Shown here one piece after another: positions 1-8,213 of a DNA stretch of 64,000 bases. A model generated the notes under the pieces. That model had not been told where the DNA came from. It did not search any database and was given only the letters and a program-made list of their open reading frames with translations. Positions within the stretch are counted from its first letter, which is position 1; each line of letters starts with the position of its first letter. The stretch covers positions 69,331 to 133,330 of the forward strand of contig JAUJOR010000006.1 in assembly GCA_030447525.1 (NCBI GenBank), read 5' to 3'. The position numbers and the translations under genes are program-made. Source of the stretch: Chloroflexota bacterium (GTDB taxonomy: Bacteria; Chloroflexota; UBA11872; UBA12225).

Positions 1-610
1 AGGCGGCCGCCCCAACAAAGAGCGCGGCCAGGAGGGGAAAGCCTGAGGCTCGGGCAGCGCTCCAGATAACGCTGCCCAACACGGTGCCAATCAGCAGGCC
101 GGCCGCGGTGCCTGCCTCGACTCCCGCCATCACCCGGCCGCGCCGCCCGCCAGGCCGGGCGGCGGCCTCATCCGAGAACCAGCCCAACAAGGGGGGCACG
201 GTCAGCCCGGTCCCCAGCCCCTGCACGGCCCGCCCCAGTGTCAGGAGCGCCAGGGTGTTCCCCAAGCCGGCGATGAGCAGCCCCACGGCCGCGGCCACCG
301 CACCGCCCAGCAGGAGGGGCCGGCGCCCCCAGCGGTCGCTGAGCCGACCGGCGGGAACGGCCACCAGCAGCTCCACGGCGCTGTCCAGCCCGCCTAAGAG
401 TCCGATTGCGGCCGGGCCGACCATCTCCGGCATGCCGGTCAGGCGCAGGGTTAGGGCCACGCCGGCGGCCGCCGCGGCCACCCGCAGCAAGAGATTCGCT
501 GCCAGGCCGAAGGCGACGTTGGCGCGCCCGCCGGCCGGCGCCGTGGCGTTGGGCGGCGGGGGAATGGCTTGCGCTGGGCCGGGCCCCACGACGGCTACCG
601 GAGCTTTCAT
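1..610 (-). CDS. MFS transporter, N-terminal part (cut by window edge)
   Basis: Read leftward from ATG at 610, preceded by a GGGAG ribosome-binding site, this frame stays open to base 1. It encodes about 203 residues: a Pro/Ala-rich cytoplasmic N-terminus followed by hydrophobic helices. The major facilitator signature between helices 2 and 3 is clear as AGRLSDRWGRRPLLLGG, near residues 87-103, and helix 4 carries GRAVQGLGTGLTVP. These features identify a major facilitator superfamily transporter, probably a drug or sugar exporter. The substrate cannot be read from this half. The gene lies downstream of decayed remnants and is not obviously part of the ABC operon. Confidence 0.8.
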   Translation of the reverse strand, partial: MKAPVAVVGPGPAQAIPPPPNATAPAGGRANVAFGLAANLLLRVAAAAAGVALTLRLTGMPEMVGPAAIGLLGGLDSAVELLVAVPAGRLSDRWGRRPLLLGGAVAAAVGLLIAGLGNTLALLTLGRAVQGLGTGLTVPPLLGWFSDEAAARPGGRRGRVMAGVEAGTAAGLLIGTVLGSVIWSAARASGFPLLAALFVGAAA

Positions 611-726
611 CTCCCTGACCCGCCCGGCGCCGGAGCAGCGCGGAGGAGCGGGGCGCACAGCTCGGTCCGCAGCACCTCCGTCTGTATCCCGACGTGCTGT
701 ATGTCCCGATGGGGAAAACAGGCGGC

Positions 727-798
727 CATGGACTTGGTAGAGCTGACGGCCAGGTGGTAGGCGTGCTCGCCGAAGACCGTCTTGATGGCCAGCGTCTC
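727..798 (-). pseudogene. Remnant of 3-oxoacyl-ACP synthase II (FabF)
   Basis: A 24-codon stretch read leftward encodes ETLAIKTVFGEHAYHLAVSS followed by TKSM. This matches the conserved FabF segment that precedes the TGHLLGAAG active-site region. Homology stops abruptly after the ATG codon at 729 and is not recognisable upstream of 798. The piece is therefore a relic without its own start or active site. It lies beside the acyl-CoA ligase relic. Confidence 0.6.
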
Positions 799-930
799 GA
801 TCCTACACTACTGTACGGCACTGTACGGCGCCGGCACGCTTGCTGGAGCGCCGGCCCGGCTAAGGGGGTTCGGGGGGCATCTGTGCCGGTGCCTCGTCTG
901 GAGCAGCGACGAAAGTTTGCCTTGCAGGTG

Positions 931-1190
931 CACGTCTTCCTCGCCCAGGTCGGACGGCACGCCGAGGGCGGCGCTTTCCAGGATGTCCGGATGGGTATTC
1001 ACCGCCCGTTCCACTTCGAAGGCGGAGACGTTCTCGCCGTAGTGGCGGATAAAGTCCTTGAGCCGGCCGAGGTAGACGTAATAACCGTCGGGGTCGCGCT
1101 GCAGGCGGTCACCGGTGTGGTACCAACCACCGGCAAGAGCGTGGGCGGTGGCCTCCGGCTGCTTGTAGTACCCTGGGCGGCGGAACGCCG
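931..1190 (-). pseudogene. Remnant of AMP-dependent acyl-CoA ligase (C-terminal domain)
   Basis: The leftward frame encodes about 85 residues typical of the hinge and C-terminal domain of the adenylate-forming CoA ligases. Visible motifs are RPGYYKQPEAT, GGWYHTGDRLQRDPDGYYVY, GRLKDFIRHYGENVSAFEVE and a VPSDLGEEDV block. The N-terminal AMP-binding domain is absent, because the upstream sequence is the 3' end of the ABC permease in another frame. After GEEDV the similarity is lost. No start codon or ribosome site belongs to it. It is the tail of a gene removed by deletion or rearrangement. Confidence 0.75.
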
Positions 1191-2120
1191 TTAGTGCCGG
1201 GGGTCCGGTCGGCCAAGGGTGGGCCCAGCGGCGATGCCCGACGGCGGCTCCGGCAGTCCACCAACGGCTGAAGCAGGGCCCGGCCGGCGGCGCGCCCCGG
1301 CGGCTCGGAAGCGGGGCGAGGCCAAGAAGGCGGTGAGGAGCAGGCCGGTCACGGTGATGAGCAGCAGGACGCTCGAAGCAGCGGCCACCACTGGGGAGAA
1401 GCTGTAGCGCAGCTGAGGCCAGATGAGCGTTGGCAGCGTGCGTGTCGCCGGGGTGGCCAGGAACAGGGCTATGGGGAGCTCGTTGATGGACATGACGGCG
1501 CACAAGAACGTGGCCGCGGCCAGGGACGACCACAGGCGCGGCAGGGTCACCAGGCAAAAGGCAGTGGCCGGGTGCGCCCCCAGCCCCTGCGCCGCCTCCT
1601 CTAGGCGCCGGTCGACCGCACTGAGGGCGGCGCGTACGACGAGGAACGCCAGGGGCATTGTCCACATGGCGTGGGCCAGCCCCACGCTGTACGGCTTTCC
1701 CCACAGTCCCAGCCGGTGGAACGTGGCCAGGGCCTGCAGACCCAACACCACACCGGGGGCAAACAGGGGGGCGATGAGGAGGAGGGTCAGGGGGCGCCCG
1801 TAACGCGCCGGCAGGCGGTCAAGCGCCAGGGCCGCCAGCGTTCCGGAGGGCACGGCGATGCCGGTGGCGACGGCGGCAGTGAAGAGACTCTGCCACAGGG
1901 CCGCCCGCCACAGCGGGTCGCCGAGGAGGGCATCGTACCAGCGCACGGAGAGCCCCGTAGCCGGCGTGGGGAGGGCGATCGTCTGCGCCGGCGTGAGCGA
2001 CACCAGGACGCTGAACAGGAGCGGCCCCAAGAGGAACAGCAGGGCGGCGAGGGCGTAGCTGTGAAAGCCCCAGCGGGCCACGAACGCCCCCAGCCTCGAG
2101 GTCCAGGTCTCACCGCTCAC
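1191..2120 (-). CDS. ABC transporter permease, PotC/PotI-like
   Basis: This 309-residue protein has a short cytoplasmic N-terminus and about six membrane helices. The inner-membrane transport signature near residues 170-190 (RRLEEAAQGLGAHPATAF) contacts the ATPase. The size and signature fit the second permease of spermidine/putrescine-type transporters. It starts at GTG 2120, and the next upstream stop is close. The C-terminal 45 residues after the last helix are Pro/Gly/Ala-rich and may be an extension. Its partner permease and ATPase lie upstream on the same strand, but a degenerate insertion sequence now separates them. Expression must cross that element or start locally. Confidence 0.85.
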   Translation of the reverse strand: MSGETWTSRLGAFVARWGFHSYALAALLFLLGPLLFSVLVSLTPAQTIALPTPATGLSVRWYDALLGDPLWRAALWQSLFTAAVATGIAVPSGTLAALALDRLPARYGRPLTLLLIAPLFAPGVVLGLQALATFHRLGLWGKPYSVGLAHAMWTMPLAFLVVRAALSAVDRRLEEAAQGLGAHPATAFCLVTLPRLWSSLAAATFLCAVMSINELPIALFLATPATRTLPTLIWPQLRYSFSPVVAAASSVLLLITVTGLLLTAFLASPRFRAAGARRRPGPASAVGGLPEPPSGIAAGPTLGRPDPRH

Positions 2121-2307
2121 CTCGCGACTGCTGTAACGCTGGGGCTGCCCGGGGCCAGACCGCGGCGAATGCCCTGACCAGAAGGGGCGCTCGCAGTCAT
2201 CAGCGGGCTGAGCGGGCGGGTCTATAGCTAAGCCATGGTGAGACTCACATGGGTGCTCCGTGCCTCGTATGCCGGTCTCACCTCGGCCCTGCCCTAAGTG
2301 CTTCCTT

Positions 2308-2326
2308 GGGGCCTGTTGCCAAACTC
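2308..2326. repeat. Left terminal inverted repeat of the IS
   Basis: GGGGCCTGTTGCCAAACTC. Its reverse complement recurs at 3989-4007 with a single mismatch (C versus G at position 17). Confidence 0.85.
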
Positions 2327-4006
2327 TGGCCGGACCGGCCGAGGTCTGAGTAGGATGGTGGCTCCCTGTTCGAGGTGGGGCACGATGTTGGGCCGTAAGG
2401 AATTCACGCCGAAGCGCTTCTACGAGTTCTCGCTAGAAGCGCAGGTCCCGAGCGACCACTTGCTGCGGCGCATCGGGGCGCGCTCGACCTCAGCTTTGTG
2501 CGGCGGCTGACGGCGCGGTTCTACAGCCACACCGGCCGGCCGGGGGTCGATCCGGTGGTGCTGTTCAAGCTGATGCTGCTCGGGTACCTCTACGGCATCA
2601 CGTCGGGCGGCGGCTGGCCGAGGAGGCGCGCCTGCACCTGGCCTTCCGCTGGTTCTTGGGGTACGACCTCGACGAGACGCCGCCGGACCACTCGATGCTG
2701 TCCAAGGCGCGGGCGCGCTTCGGCCTGCCCGTGTACCAGGCGGCTTTCACCGAGGTGGTGCGGCAGTGCGAGCGGGCCGGCCTGGTGCGGGGCGACGTCC
2801 TCTACGTGGACAGCACGCTGGTCAAGGCCAATGCCAGTCTTGGGTCGGCCGGCGCGCGGGCGCTGCTCACTCAGCTGCCGAGCGCGGCCGGGTACGTCGC
2901 GACGGTGTGGCAGGAGATCCCGTCTCGATCCGATCCCCGCCAGCGGCCCCTCCCGGCGAGGGGGAGCAGCCGGCGCCGGACTCGGCCGGTGGCCTCACGG
3001 CGGGCGCGGCGGCGCGCCCGTCGCTGCACGTGGCCGGTCCGGAGGACGTGCCCAACGGGGACCAGGGGCCGGTGAACGCCTTGGTGACCAGTCGCACCGA
3101 TCCCGACGCGGGGCTGGTCAAGCGCGAGGGGTCCCCTACGCCTTCTATTACAAGGCGCACGTCGGCGTGGACGGCGGGCGGGCGCGTCTCATCACCGCGC
3201 TGGACGTGACCTCCCGGGCGAGGTTGCCGACGAGCACCTGCTGGACCGGCTGCTCAAGGAGCATCGAGGCACGACCGGGCGTACGGTGGCCGAAGTGGTG
3301 GCGGATACCAAGTACGGGACTACGCCAACTACGTGGCGCTGGAGCAGCAGGGCATCCGGGCGAGCATCCCGCCCCACAGCACCATGAGCGACCGGGGTGA
3401 CTACTCTGCCGACCGCTTCGTGTACGAGTTCGCCGCCGATCGCTAATCGCTATCGGTGTCCCACCGGGCAGGCTCCTCACCCGCCAGGGCTCCTCGCGCA
3501 CTGCCGGGGCGGCCGGTGGCCTGATCTACCGCGGGCGGCCGAAGGTCTGCGGGGCGTGCCCGGTCAAGGCGCAGTGCTGCGGCCCCGGCGGCCCGCCGCA
3601 CCCTCGTGCGCCCGGACGATGGGGGACTGCGCGACCGAGTCGTCGCCTATCTCCGCACGCCACCCGCCAAGCGCAGCCGGCGCCGCCGCGCGTACTGGGT
3701 CGAGACGGCCAACGCCGAACTGAAGGACCGTCACGGGCTGCGGCGGGCGCAGTGTCGGGGGCGAGACAAGGTGCTGATCCAGGCGCTGGGCGCGCCATCG
3801 CGTACGACGTCAAGAAGCTGGCCCAACGGCGCGCCCCAGCCCGGCCATGGGGGGTGGGCGTTGGGCCCCTCCCCCCTTCTCAAGCGGGCCTGTCCCCGGT
3901 TCGAGCTCCGGTCCCGGCCAGCGGCCGTTCCCGTCGCGTGCACGGGGCGCGCGTACCCCGCACCGTGCTCCTCCTGACCACCATACCCGACTTTGGCAAC
4001 AGGCCC
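2309..4006 (+). mobile_element. Degenerate IS1182-like insertion sequence
   Basis: About 1.7 kb bounded by inverted repeats that agree at 18 of 19 positions (2308-2326 and 3989-4007). The direct repeat CCTTGGGG occurs at both junctions and is compatible with a 4-base target duplication CTTG (2305-2308 and 4007-4010). The interior encodes a transposase resembling the IS1182 family but broken by several frameshifts, so the element can no longer move by itself. It sits between the two permease genes of the ABC operon, and the upstream permease frame now reads 40-odd codons into the element's right end. Confidence 0.85.
2385..3841 (+). pseudogene. IS1182-family transposase, multiply frameshifted
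   Basis: The product begins MLGRKEFTPKRFYEFSLEAQ and continues, after a shift near 2485, with LSFVRRLTARFYSHTGRPGV. After a second shift near 2610 it reads FRWFLGYDLDETPPDHSMLS, VYQAAFTEVV and DVLYVDSTLVKANAS, the latter holding the first catalytic Asp. Later pieces include YAFYYKAHVGVDGGRARLIT and CGACPVKAQC, with AYDVKKLAQR at the end. At least four frame changes and an internal stop near 3445 interrupt it. The order of motifs matches a normal IS1182 transposase of about 450-500 residues, so the coding content is nearly complete but inactive. Confidence 0.85.
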
Positions 4007-5199
4007 CTTGGGGTACCTGCAGGTCCGACCCAGATCGGGGAAGCCGGATTCGCTCGCAACAACTCGGTGGAAGCAGCTAGCTCCTGACCACCGGCGGCGC
4101 CCCGTTGCTCCGCACTGCCTCCTGTGCCCGCTGGTCCGGCAATGCCCGAGCCCAGGGACGACGCCTGCAGCCAGGGGTCCCCGGCCGGCGAGCCCGGTGG
4201 GGGCAGCCCGGCGGCGGACGACCTACGACCTGGGCCCGGAGTGCTGAGCCCGGAGTGCTGGGGCGTGAACCTGTGGGCGACGAGGGCCAGGCCGGCTAGC
4301 GCCAGCACCCCGGTGAGCTGGAAGACGGCCAGGGTGGCCGCTAAGGGCCAGTTGACGCGTTCAAAGGTCTGGGTGTGAATCTCGACCGAGACGGTGTACA
4401 GCGAGGGGTTGCCGAGCACCAGTGGGGCGACGAAAGCGCCGGCGCCCCAGACGAGGGACACCAACATGGCCAGGGCGGCGCCGGGGAGAGTCAGACGAAA
4501 GGTGGTCTCAAAAAAGGCCCTCGCCGGCGCCGCCCCCAGTCCGCCGGCGGCCTCTTCCAGATCGCGCCCGCTGGCGCGCAACACCCCTACCAACATCAAG
4601 ACCGGGTAAGGCAGGACGAGGAGGATCTCCCCCACCAGGACGGCGAAGAGATTGGCGAATAGCGGCAGGGGGGCGCGGATGATCCCGGTGGCCAGCAGGA
4701 AGCGGTTGAGCAGCCCGGCGTTACCCAGGAAGAGCAGTACGCCGTAGAGGAGGACGAGGGTGTTGGTCAACTTGGGCAAGGCCACGGCCCAGACCGCCAG
4801 CGCGCCCACGGGGCGCCGGGCGCGATCGATCCACACCGCCAGGGGGTACGCCAGCAATGAGCAACTGGCGGCGGTCAGGGCACAGAGCTGCAGGGTGCTG
4901 TAGGCCACGGCGTGGACGTAGCGGTCGCTCAGCACATGGCGGTAGTTCTCCCAGGTCAAGGTGCCGGGGAGATAGAAGCGGGCTGTGCTCTCGCCGGCCC
5001 CGGAGTCGAAGAGGCTGAGCCGCACCAGCCACACGGTTGGCAGGAGCATGAGCAGACCCACCAAGAGGAGCGCCGGGGCGAGGAGCAGCCACGTCCCGGC
5101 AGCAGGCGGGAGGCGCGGAGTGGGGAAAAGCGGCCGGGCGCTGCGCCAACCCGCCCGCTCCGAGGCAGCTGCCCCCGCGACGGCACCCTCGGCCCTCAT
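3880..5199 (-). CDS. ABC transporter permease, PotB-like, with IS-derived C-terminus
   Basis: The start is ATG 5199, which overlaps the stop of the ATPase gene in the sequence TGATG, so the two are probably translationally coupled. The first ~300 residues are a typical six-helix permease, with the ATPase-contact loop RDLEEAAGGLGAAPARAFFE. After the last helix (VLALAGLALVAHRF) comes a ~130-residue hydrophilic tail. The final ~43 codons lie inside the right end of the insertion sequence. The family is normally about 290-320 residues, so the tail is extra. Whether it harms assembly is unknown. The core looks intact. Confidence 0.8.
   Translation of the reverse strand: MRAEGAVAGAAASERAGWRSARPLFPTPRLPPAAGTWLLLAPALLLVGLLMLLPTVWLVRLSLFDSGAGESTARFYLPGTLTWENYRHVLSDRYVHAVAYSTLQLCALTAASCSLLAYPLAVWIDRARRPVGALAVWAVALPKLTNTLVLLYGVLLFLGNAGLLNRFLLATGIIRAPLPLFANLFAVLVGEILLVLPYPVLMLVGVLRASGRDLEEAAGGLGAAPARAFFETTFRLTLPGAALAMLVSLVWGAGAFVAPLVLGNPSLYTVSVEIHTQTFERVNWPLAATLAVFQLTGVLALAGLALVAHRFTPQHSGLSTPGPGRRSSAAGLPPPGSPAGDPWLQASSLGSGIAGPAGTGGSAEQRGAAGGQELAASTELLRANPASPIWVGPAGTPRGLLPKSGMVVRRSTVRGTRAPCTRRERPLAGTGARTGDRPA
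3989..4007. repeat. Right terminal inverted repeat of the IS
   Basis: GACTTTGGCAACAGGCCCC, the inverted copy of 2308-2326 with one mismatch. Confidence 0.85.
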
Positions 5200-6464
5200 C
5201 AGAGGGACGCCGTCTCCCGAAGGCAGTGGGCCACGCCGCCGGTCCACACCACCCGCGCCCGGTCGTCCGCCTGCCAGGCCGGGGCATCGTCTGCGTTCGG
5301 CGCAACGACGCGCAGCGTGGGGCCGGCGTCCAGCTCGACGACGTAGTGAGTAGACGCCCCCAGGTACGTGACGAGGCGCACCGTGCCCGGCCACCCGGAC
5401 GTCCCGGCCTCGACCGCGGCGGACGATGGGCCAGCGGTCTGCCGGCCACCTTCTAGGGAGCGGTAGAGCGGCTGGAGGCAAAGACGCTCGGCCCGCAGAC
5501 AGACCTCCACGGCGTCGCCGCGGTGCGCCTCCGCCGGGGGGTAGACGGGGAGCCTGACCCCGGCAATGGTGGCCAGGCGCAGGCCGGTTACGCTTGCGGG
5601 ATGGGAGGCGCGACCCGTGGCCCCGGCCGGCGAGAGGCCCGGCGCTGCTGGAAGCCCTCCCGCTGGAAGCCCTGCGGCGTCCGCCGCGCTGGTGAGACCA
5701 TCCTCGCCCGGTGTCGGGCCGCCCAGGATGCCGTCGAGGAGGTTCATCTCCCCCATGAAGCGGGCCACGAAGCCGGTCTGCGGGCGGTTGTACAGGGCGC
5801 TGGGGGCGCCGGCCTGCTGCAGCCGGCCACGATCAAGCACGGCGACGCGGTCGGCCATGGCCAGGGCCTCTTCTTGGTCGTGGGTGACGAACACCGTGGT
5901 CAATCCCAAGCGGCGCTGCAAGACCTTGAGCTCCAGGCGCATCTCGTCACGTAGGTGGCGGTCGAGGTTGGCAAAGGGCTCATCCAGGAGGAGCAGGGCC
6001 GGCCGAAAGGCGATCGCCCGGGCCAGGGCGACGCGCTGCTGCTGGCCGCCGGACAGCTCACGCGGGTAGCGCCCCCCCATGCCGGCGAGGCGTACCAGGT
6101 TCAGGGCCCAGTCCACCGCGCGGCTGCGTTCATCGGAGGGGACGCGCCGCATCCGTAGCCCGAAGGCGACGTTCTGGGCCACCGTCATGTGGGGGAAGAG
6201 GGCGTAGTGCTGGAACACCATCCCCACGTTGCGCTGGTGGGCCGGGACGTCGTTGACGACGGCGCCGCCCAGGGCAACGACCCCAGCATCAGGGCGCTCG
6301 TAGCCACCGATGAGGCGCAACGCGGTGGTCTTCCCGCAACCACTAGGGCCCAGCAGGAAGAGGAACTCCCCTTCGGCTACCTCTAGCGTCAGATGATCGA
6401 GCGCCTGAGGGGCCCCCGGCGCGAACCGTTTGCACACCCCGGCGAGCTGAACGGCGCTACCCAT
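5199..6464 (-). CDS. ABC transporter ATP-binding protein, PotA-like
   Basis: A 421-residue ATPase energises uptake through the two neighbouring permeases. Walker A is GPSGCGKTT (about residues 38-46), the Q-loop is VFQHYALFPH, the signature is LSGGQQQRVALARA, Walker B is LLLLDEPFANLD, and the switch His is in FVTHDQEEAL. A C-terminal TOBE-like domain follows from about residue 240, interrupted by a long Pro/Gly/Ala-rich insert. The N-terminal half closely follows spermidine/putrescine and related importers (CUT1/PotA type). It is the first intact gene of the operon and overlaps the next gene by one base. Substrate assignment is by family only. Confidence 0.9.
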   Translation of the reverse strand: MGSAVQLAGVCKRFAPGAPQALDHLTLEVAEGEFLFLLGPSGCGKTTALRLIGGYERPDAGVVALGGAVVNDVPAHQRNVGMVFQHYALFPHMTVAQNVAFGLRMRRVPSDERSRAVDWALNLVRLAGMGGRYPRELSGGQQQRVALARAIAFRPALLLLDEPFANLDRHLRDEMRLELKVLQRRLGLTTVFVTHDQEEALAMADRVAVLDRGRLQQAGAPSALYNRPQTGFVARFMGEMNLLDGILGGPTPGEDGLTSAADAAGLPAGGLPAAPGLSPAGATGRASHPASVTGLRLATIAGVRLPVYPPAEAHRGDAVEVCLRAERLCLQPLYRSLEGGRQTAGPSSAAVEAGTSGWPGTVRLVTYLGASTHYVVELDAGPTLRVVAPNADDAPAWQADDRARVVWTGGVAHCLRETASL

Positions 6465-6552
6465 GTGGGGACTTTGGCTGGTGGAGCGTCCGACGTCCCT
6501 CAGCTACCGCGTCCGGGCGCCGAGCCAGGGAGCCAGGGTCTACAACCTGGCC

Positions 6553-7275
6553 TCAAGACTTGCGGAGCACTTCGCGGTTCCAGAAGTCGGCGATCTTCTT
6601 GTCGTAGAGGTCGTATGGATAGTAAGTCATGGCCGCCCAGTCGGCTTCGGTAGCAGGGTACACCCGCCCCCAGAGCTTGTCCTGCCCACCTATCTGCTCG
6701 GCCACTTCAGGGATATGCGTCGCCAGCTCACCGCTCTTGCTGGCCAGGTTCTATTGAAAGGTGCTGCCGGTGATGTGGTCGAGCGCGGCCTCGGCAACGT
6801 CCTTGTTCTTGGAGCCCTTGGGCACCAGGAAGAAGAGCTGCACGCAGGCGCGGTCTCTTTCTGGGATGATGAACTCCAAGGGCTTCTTGTCCCGCACCGG
6901 GGCCAGCAGGCCGTTGCCGTGCAGTGAGCCGGCGACCACGTTCTTGCCCAGGAAGGCCTGCACCGCGTCGGTCGTCGCCGACCACCAGTACTTGACGGCG
7001 TCGCGGTTCTCCTTGGCGTAGTTCAAAACCCCATCCAGGTCGTTCTCCAGCATCTGGCGGGCCTGGCCGGCCTTTCCTTCCCGCGCCGCCTTGATGGCGG
7101 CGAAGGTGAACAGACCCATGTAGTACGAGCCATAGGAGGTAAAGGCCCCTCGTGCCGGCGCCTCCAGCAGGTCACCCCGGTCCCGCAACCCGCCGGGGAA
7201 GGTCTCTTTGTCCCACGCCAGGGTCATCGGTGAGGAGATGTGCGGGATGCCCCAGCCTTCCTTGAAGATCCAGCG
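6553..7275 (-). pseudogene. PotD-like extracellular solute-binding protein, disrupted
   Basis: The frame from about 7275 down to the stop at 6553-6555 reads as the C-terminal two thirds of a polyamine-type periplasmic binding protein. Recognisable parts are WGIPHISSPMTLAWDKETFP, YWWSATTDAVQAFLGKNVVA and, near the end, DFWNREVLRKS. An in-frame TAG at 6751-6753 interrupts it after ITGSTFQ, and the same frame continues with NLASKSGELATHIPEVAEQI. Upstream of 7275 a TGA closes the frame, and no signal peptide or N-terminal lobe is found. The operon therefore lacks a working binding protein here. Confidence 0.8.
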
Positions 7276-7403
7276 TCAACGCCTCGGGCGCCCCCGGCGC
7301 AACTCCCCGTCTGGGCGCCACTACGTATACGCCTCTGGCTGCCGTTTGGGCGTACGCCTCTTCCTACCGCTCTACCGCAAGGCACCACCGAGGGAAGGGC
7401 GCG

Positions 7404-8003
7404 TCAGCGGAGGGCTTGCACTCCAGCGATAAGGTCGTCCAGCGGCGGGCGATCGAACGAGTCCGCGCCGACGTGGGCGAAGCGGAGCCTGCCCGCCCCG
7501 TCGATGAGGAAGTCACCTCCGCGTTGCAGGGTATCGCCCTGGATGTGGACGCGCTCCCCGCGGGCGTAGGCCTGAGCGTAGCGCCACAACACCCGAGGAC
7601 TATAGATCCGCCACCACGGGCCACGCAGCATCCCATAACGGGAGTACGCGACGCGCCGGGGATCGGCCAAGACCGGAAAAGGGACATGGTGCCGGCGAAC
7701 GTAGGCCCTCAGGCGGGCGGGGGTCTCGAACGAAACGGCGTAGACCCGGACGCCGGTGGCGTCCAGCTCAGCCTGTCGCTGACGCAACTGCGTCAGGTGC
7801 TCCAGGCAAGGGAGTCAGCCCAGCCACCGCAGAAAGACCAGGAGCAGGGGCCGGCCCCGGAGATCTTGGAGGGTCACCTCGCCCTGCGGCGCACCGGTGA
7901 GCGGGGCAAAGGCCGGGAGGCGGAAGTCAGGGGCCGGCGCGCCAAGGGGAAGGCTCACGTCTGCGGTCTCAATTTTGTTGTCCCTTCGAGAACAAGCGTA
8001 CAC
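7404..8003 (-). CDS. Peroxiredoxin-like (AhpC/TSA-2, SelL/PRXL2-like) protein, candidate selenoprotein
   Basis: If TGA at 7815-7817 is read through, this is one 199-residue protein with a thioredoxin-fold redox domain. The N-terminal part (from GTG 8003) has LGAPAPDFRLPAF and RGRPLLLVFLRWLG. Then comes the TGA codon followed by LPCLEHLTQLRQRQ. Relatives have a CxxC at this place (the FLRHxGCPFC type), so TGA replaces precisely the first Cys codon and gives U-L-P-C. Downstream, VPFPVLADPRRVAYSRYGML and GGDFLIDGAGRLRFAH complete the fold. No other stop interrupts the frame. A hairpin with SECIS properties lies 18 bases after the TGA. The alternative is a nonsense mutation, since other genes here are broken. 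The start is uncertain; a weak GCGAG precedes GTG. Confidence 0.65.
7771..7807 (-). promoter_or_regulatory. SECIS-like hairpin after the in-frame TGA
   Basis: In the mRNA sense, 18 bases separate the TGA from a perfect inverted repeat, CTGACGCA-GT-TGCGTCAG (7796-7779). It would fold as a 7-bp stem with an AGUU loop. A lower stem GCCUG/CAGGC (7807-7803 with 7775-7771) extends it across a GAGCAC/CGA internal loop. Known bacterial SECIS elements lie just downstream of the UGA and usually have a G in the first two loop bases; both hold here. Confidence 0.55.
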
Positions 8004-8213
8004 CTCGCACCGGTTGGGCCGTTTGGAGTGGTAGACTTGGCTGTCGGGAATCGGCTATCCGAGGCAGTGAGGGAGACGGAGCTACTGATGTCGTTTGTGC
8101 CACGCTTGGTGACGCCCCGAGGCCCACTGCTCAACGCCCCGGCCGAGGGGCATAGGCATAGACGGAGAGGCATACTCGAGGGTGGCGCCGCAAGTCAAAG
8201 GGGCTTGGCCGGC

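Noticed and set aside
808..1704. Long leftward open frame of 298 codons
   Set aside because: Only the part below 1190 has ligase similarity. The upper half is a shadow of the permease gene in another frame.
2121..2308. A further gene between the permease and the IS
   Set aside because: Fewer than 190 bases and no conserved frame; probably the old intergenic or operon junction.
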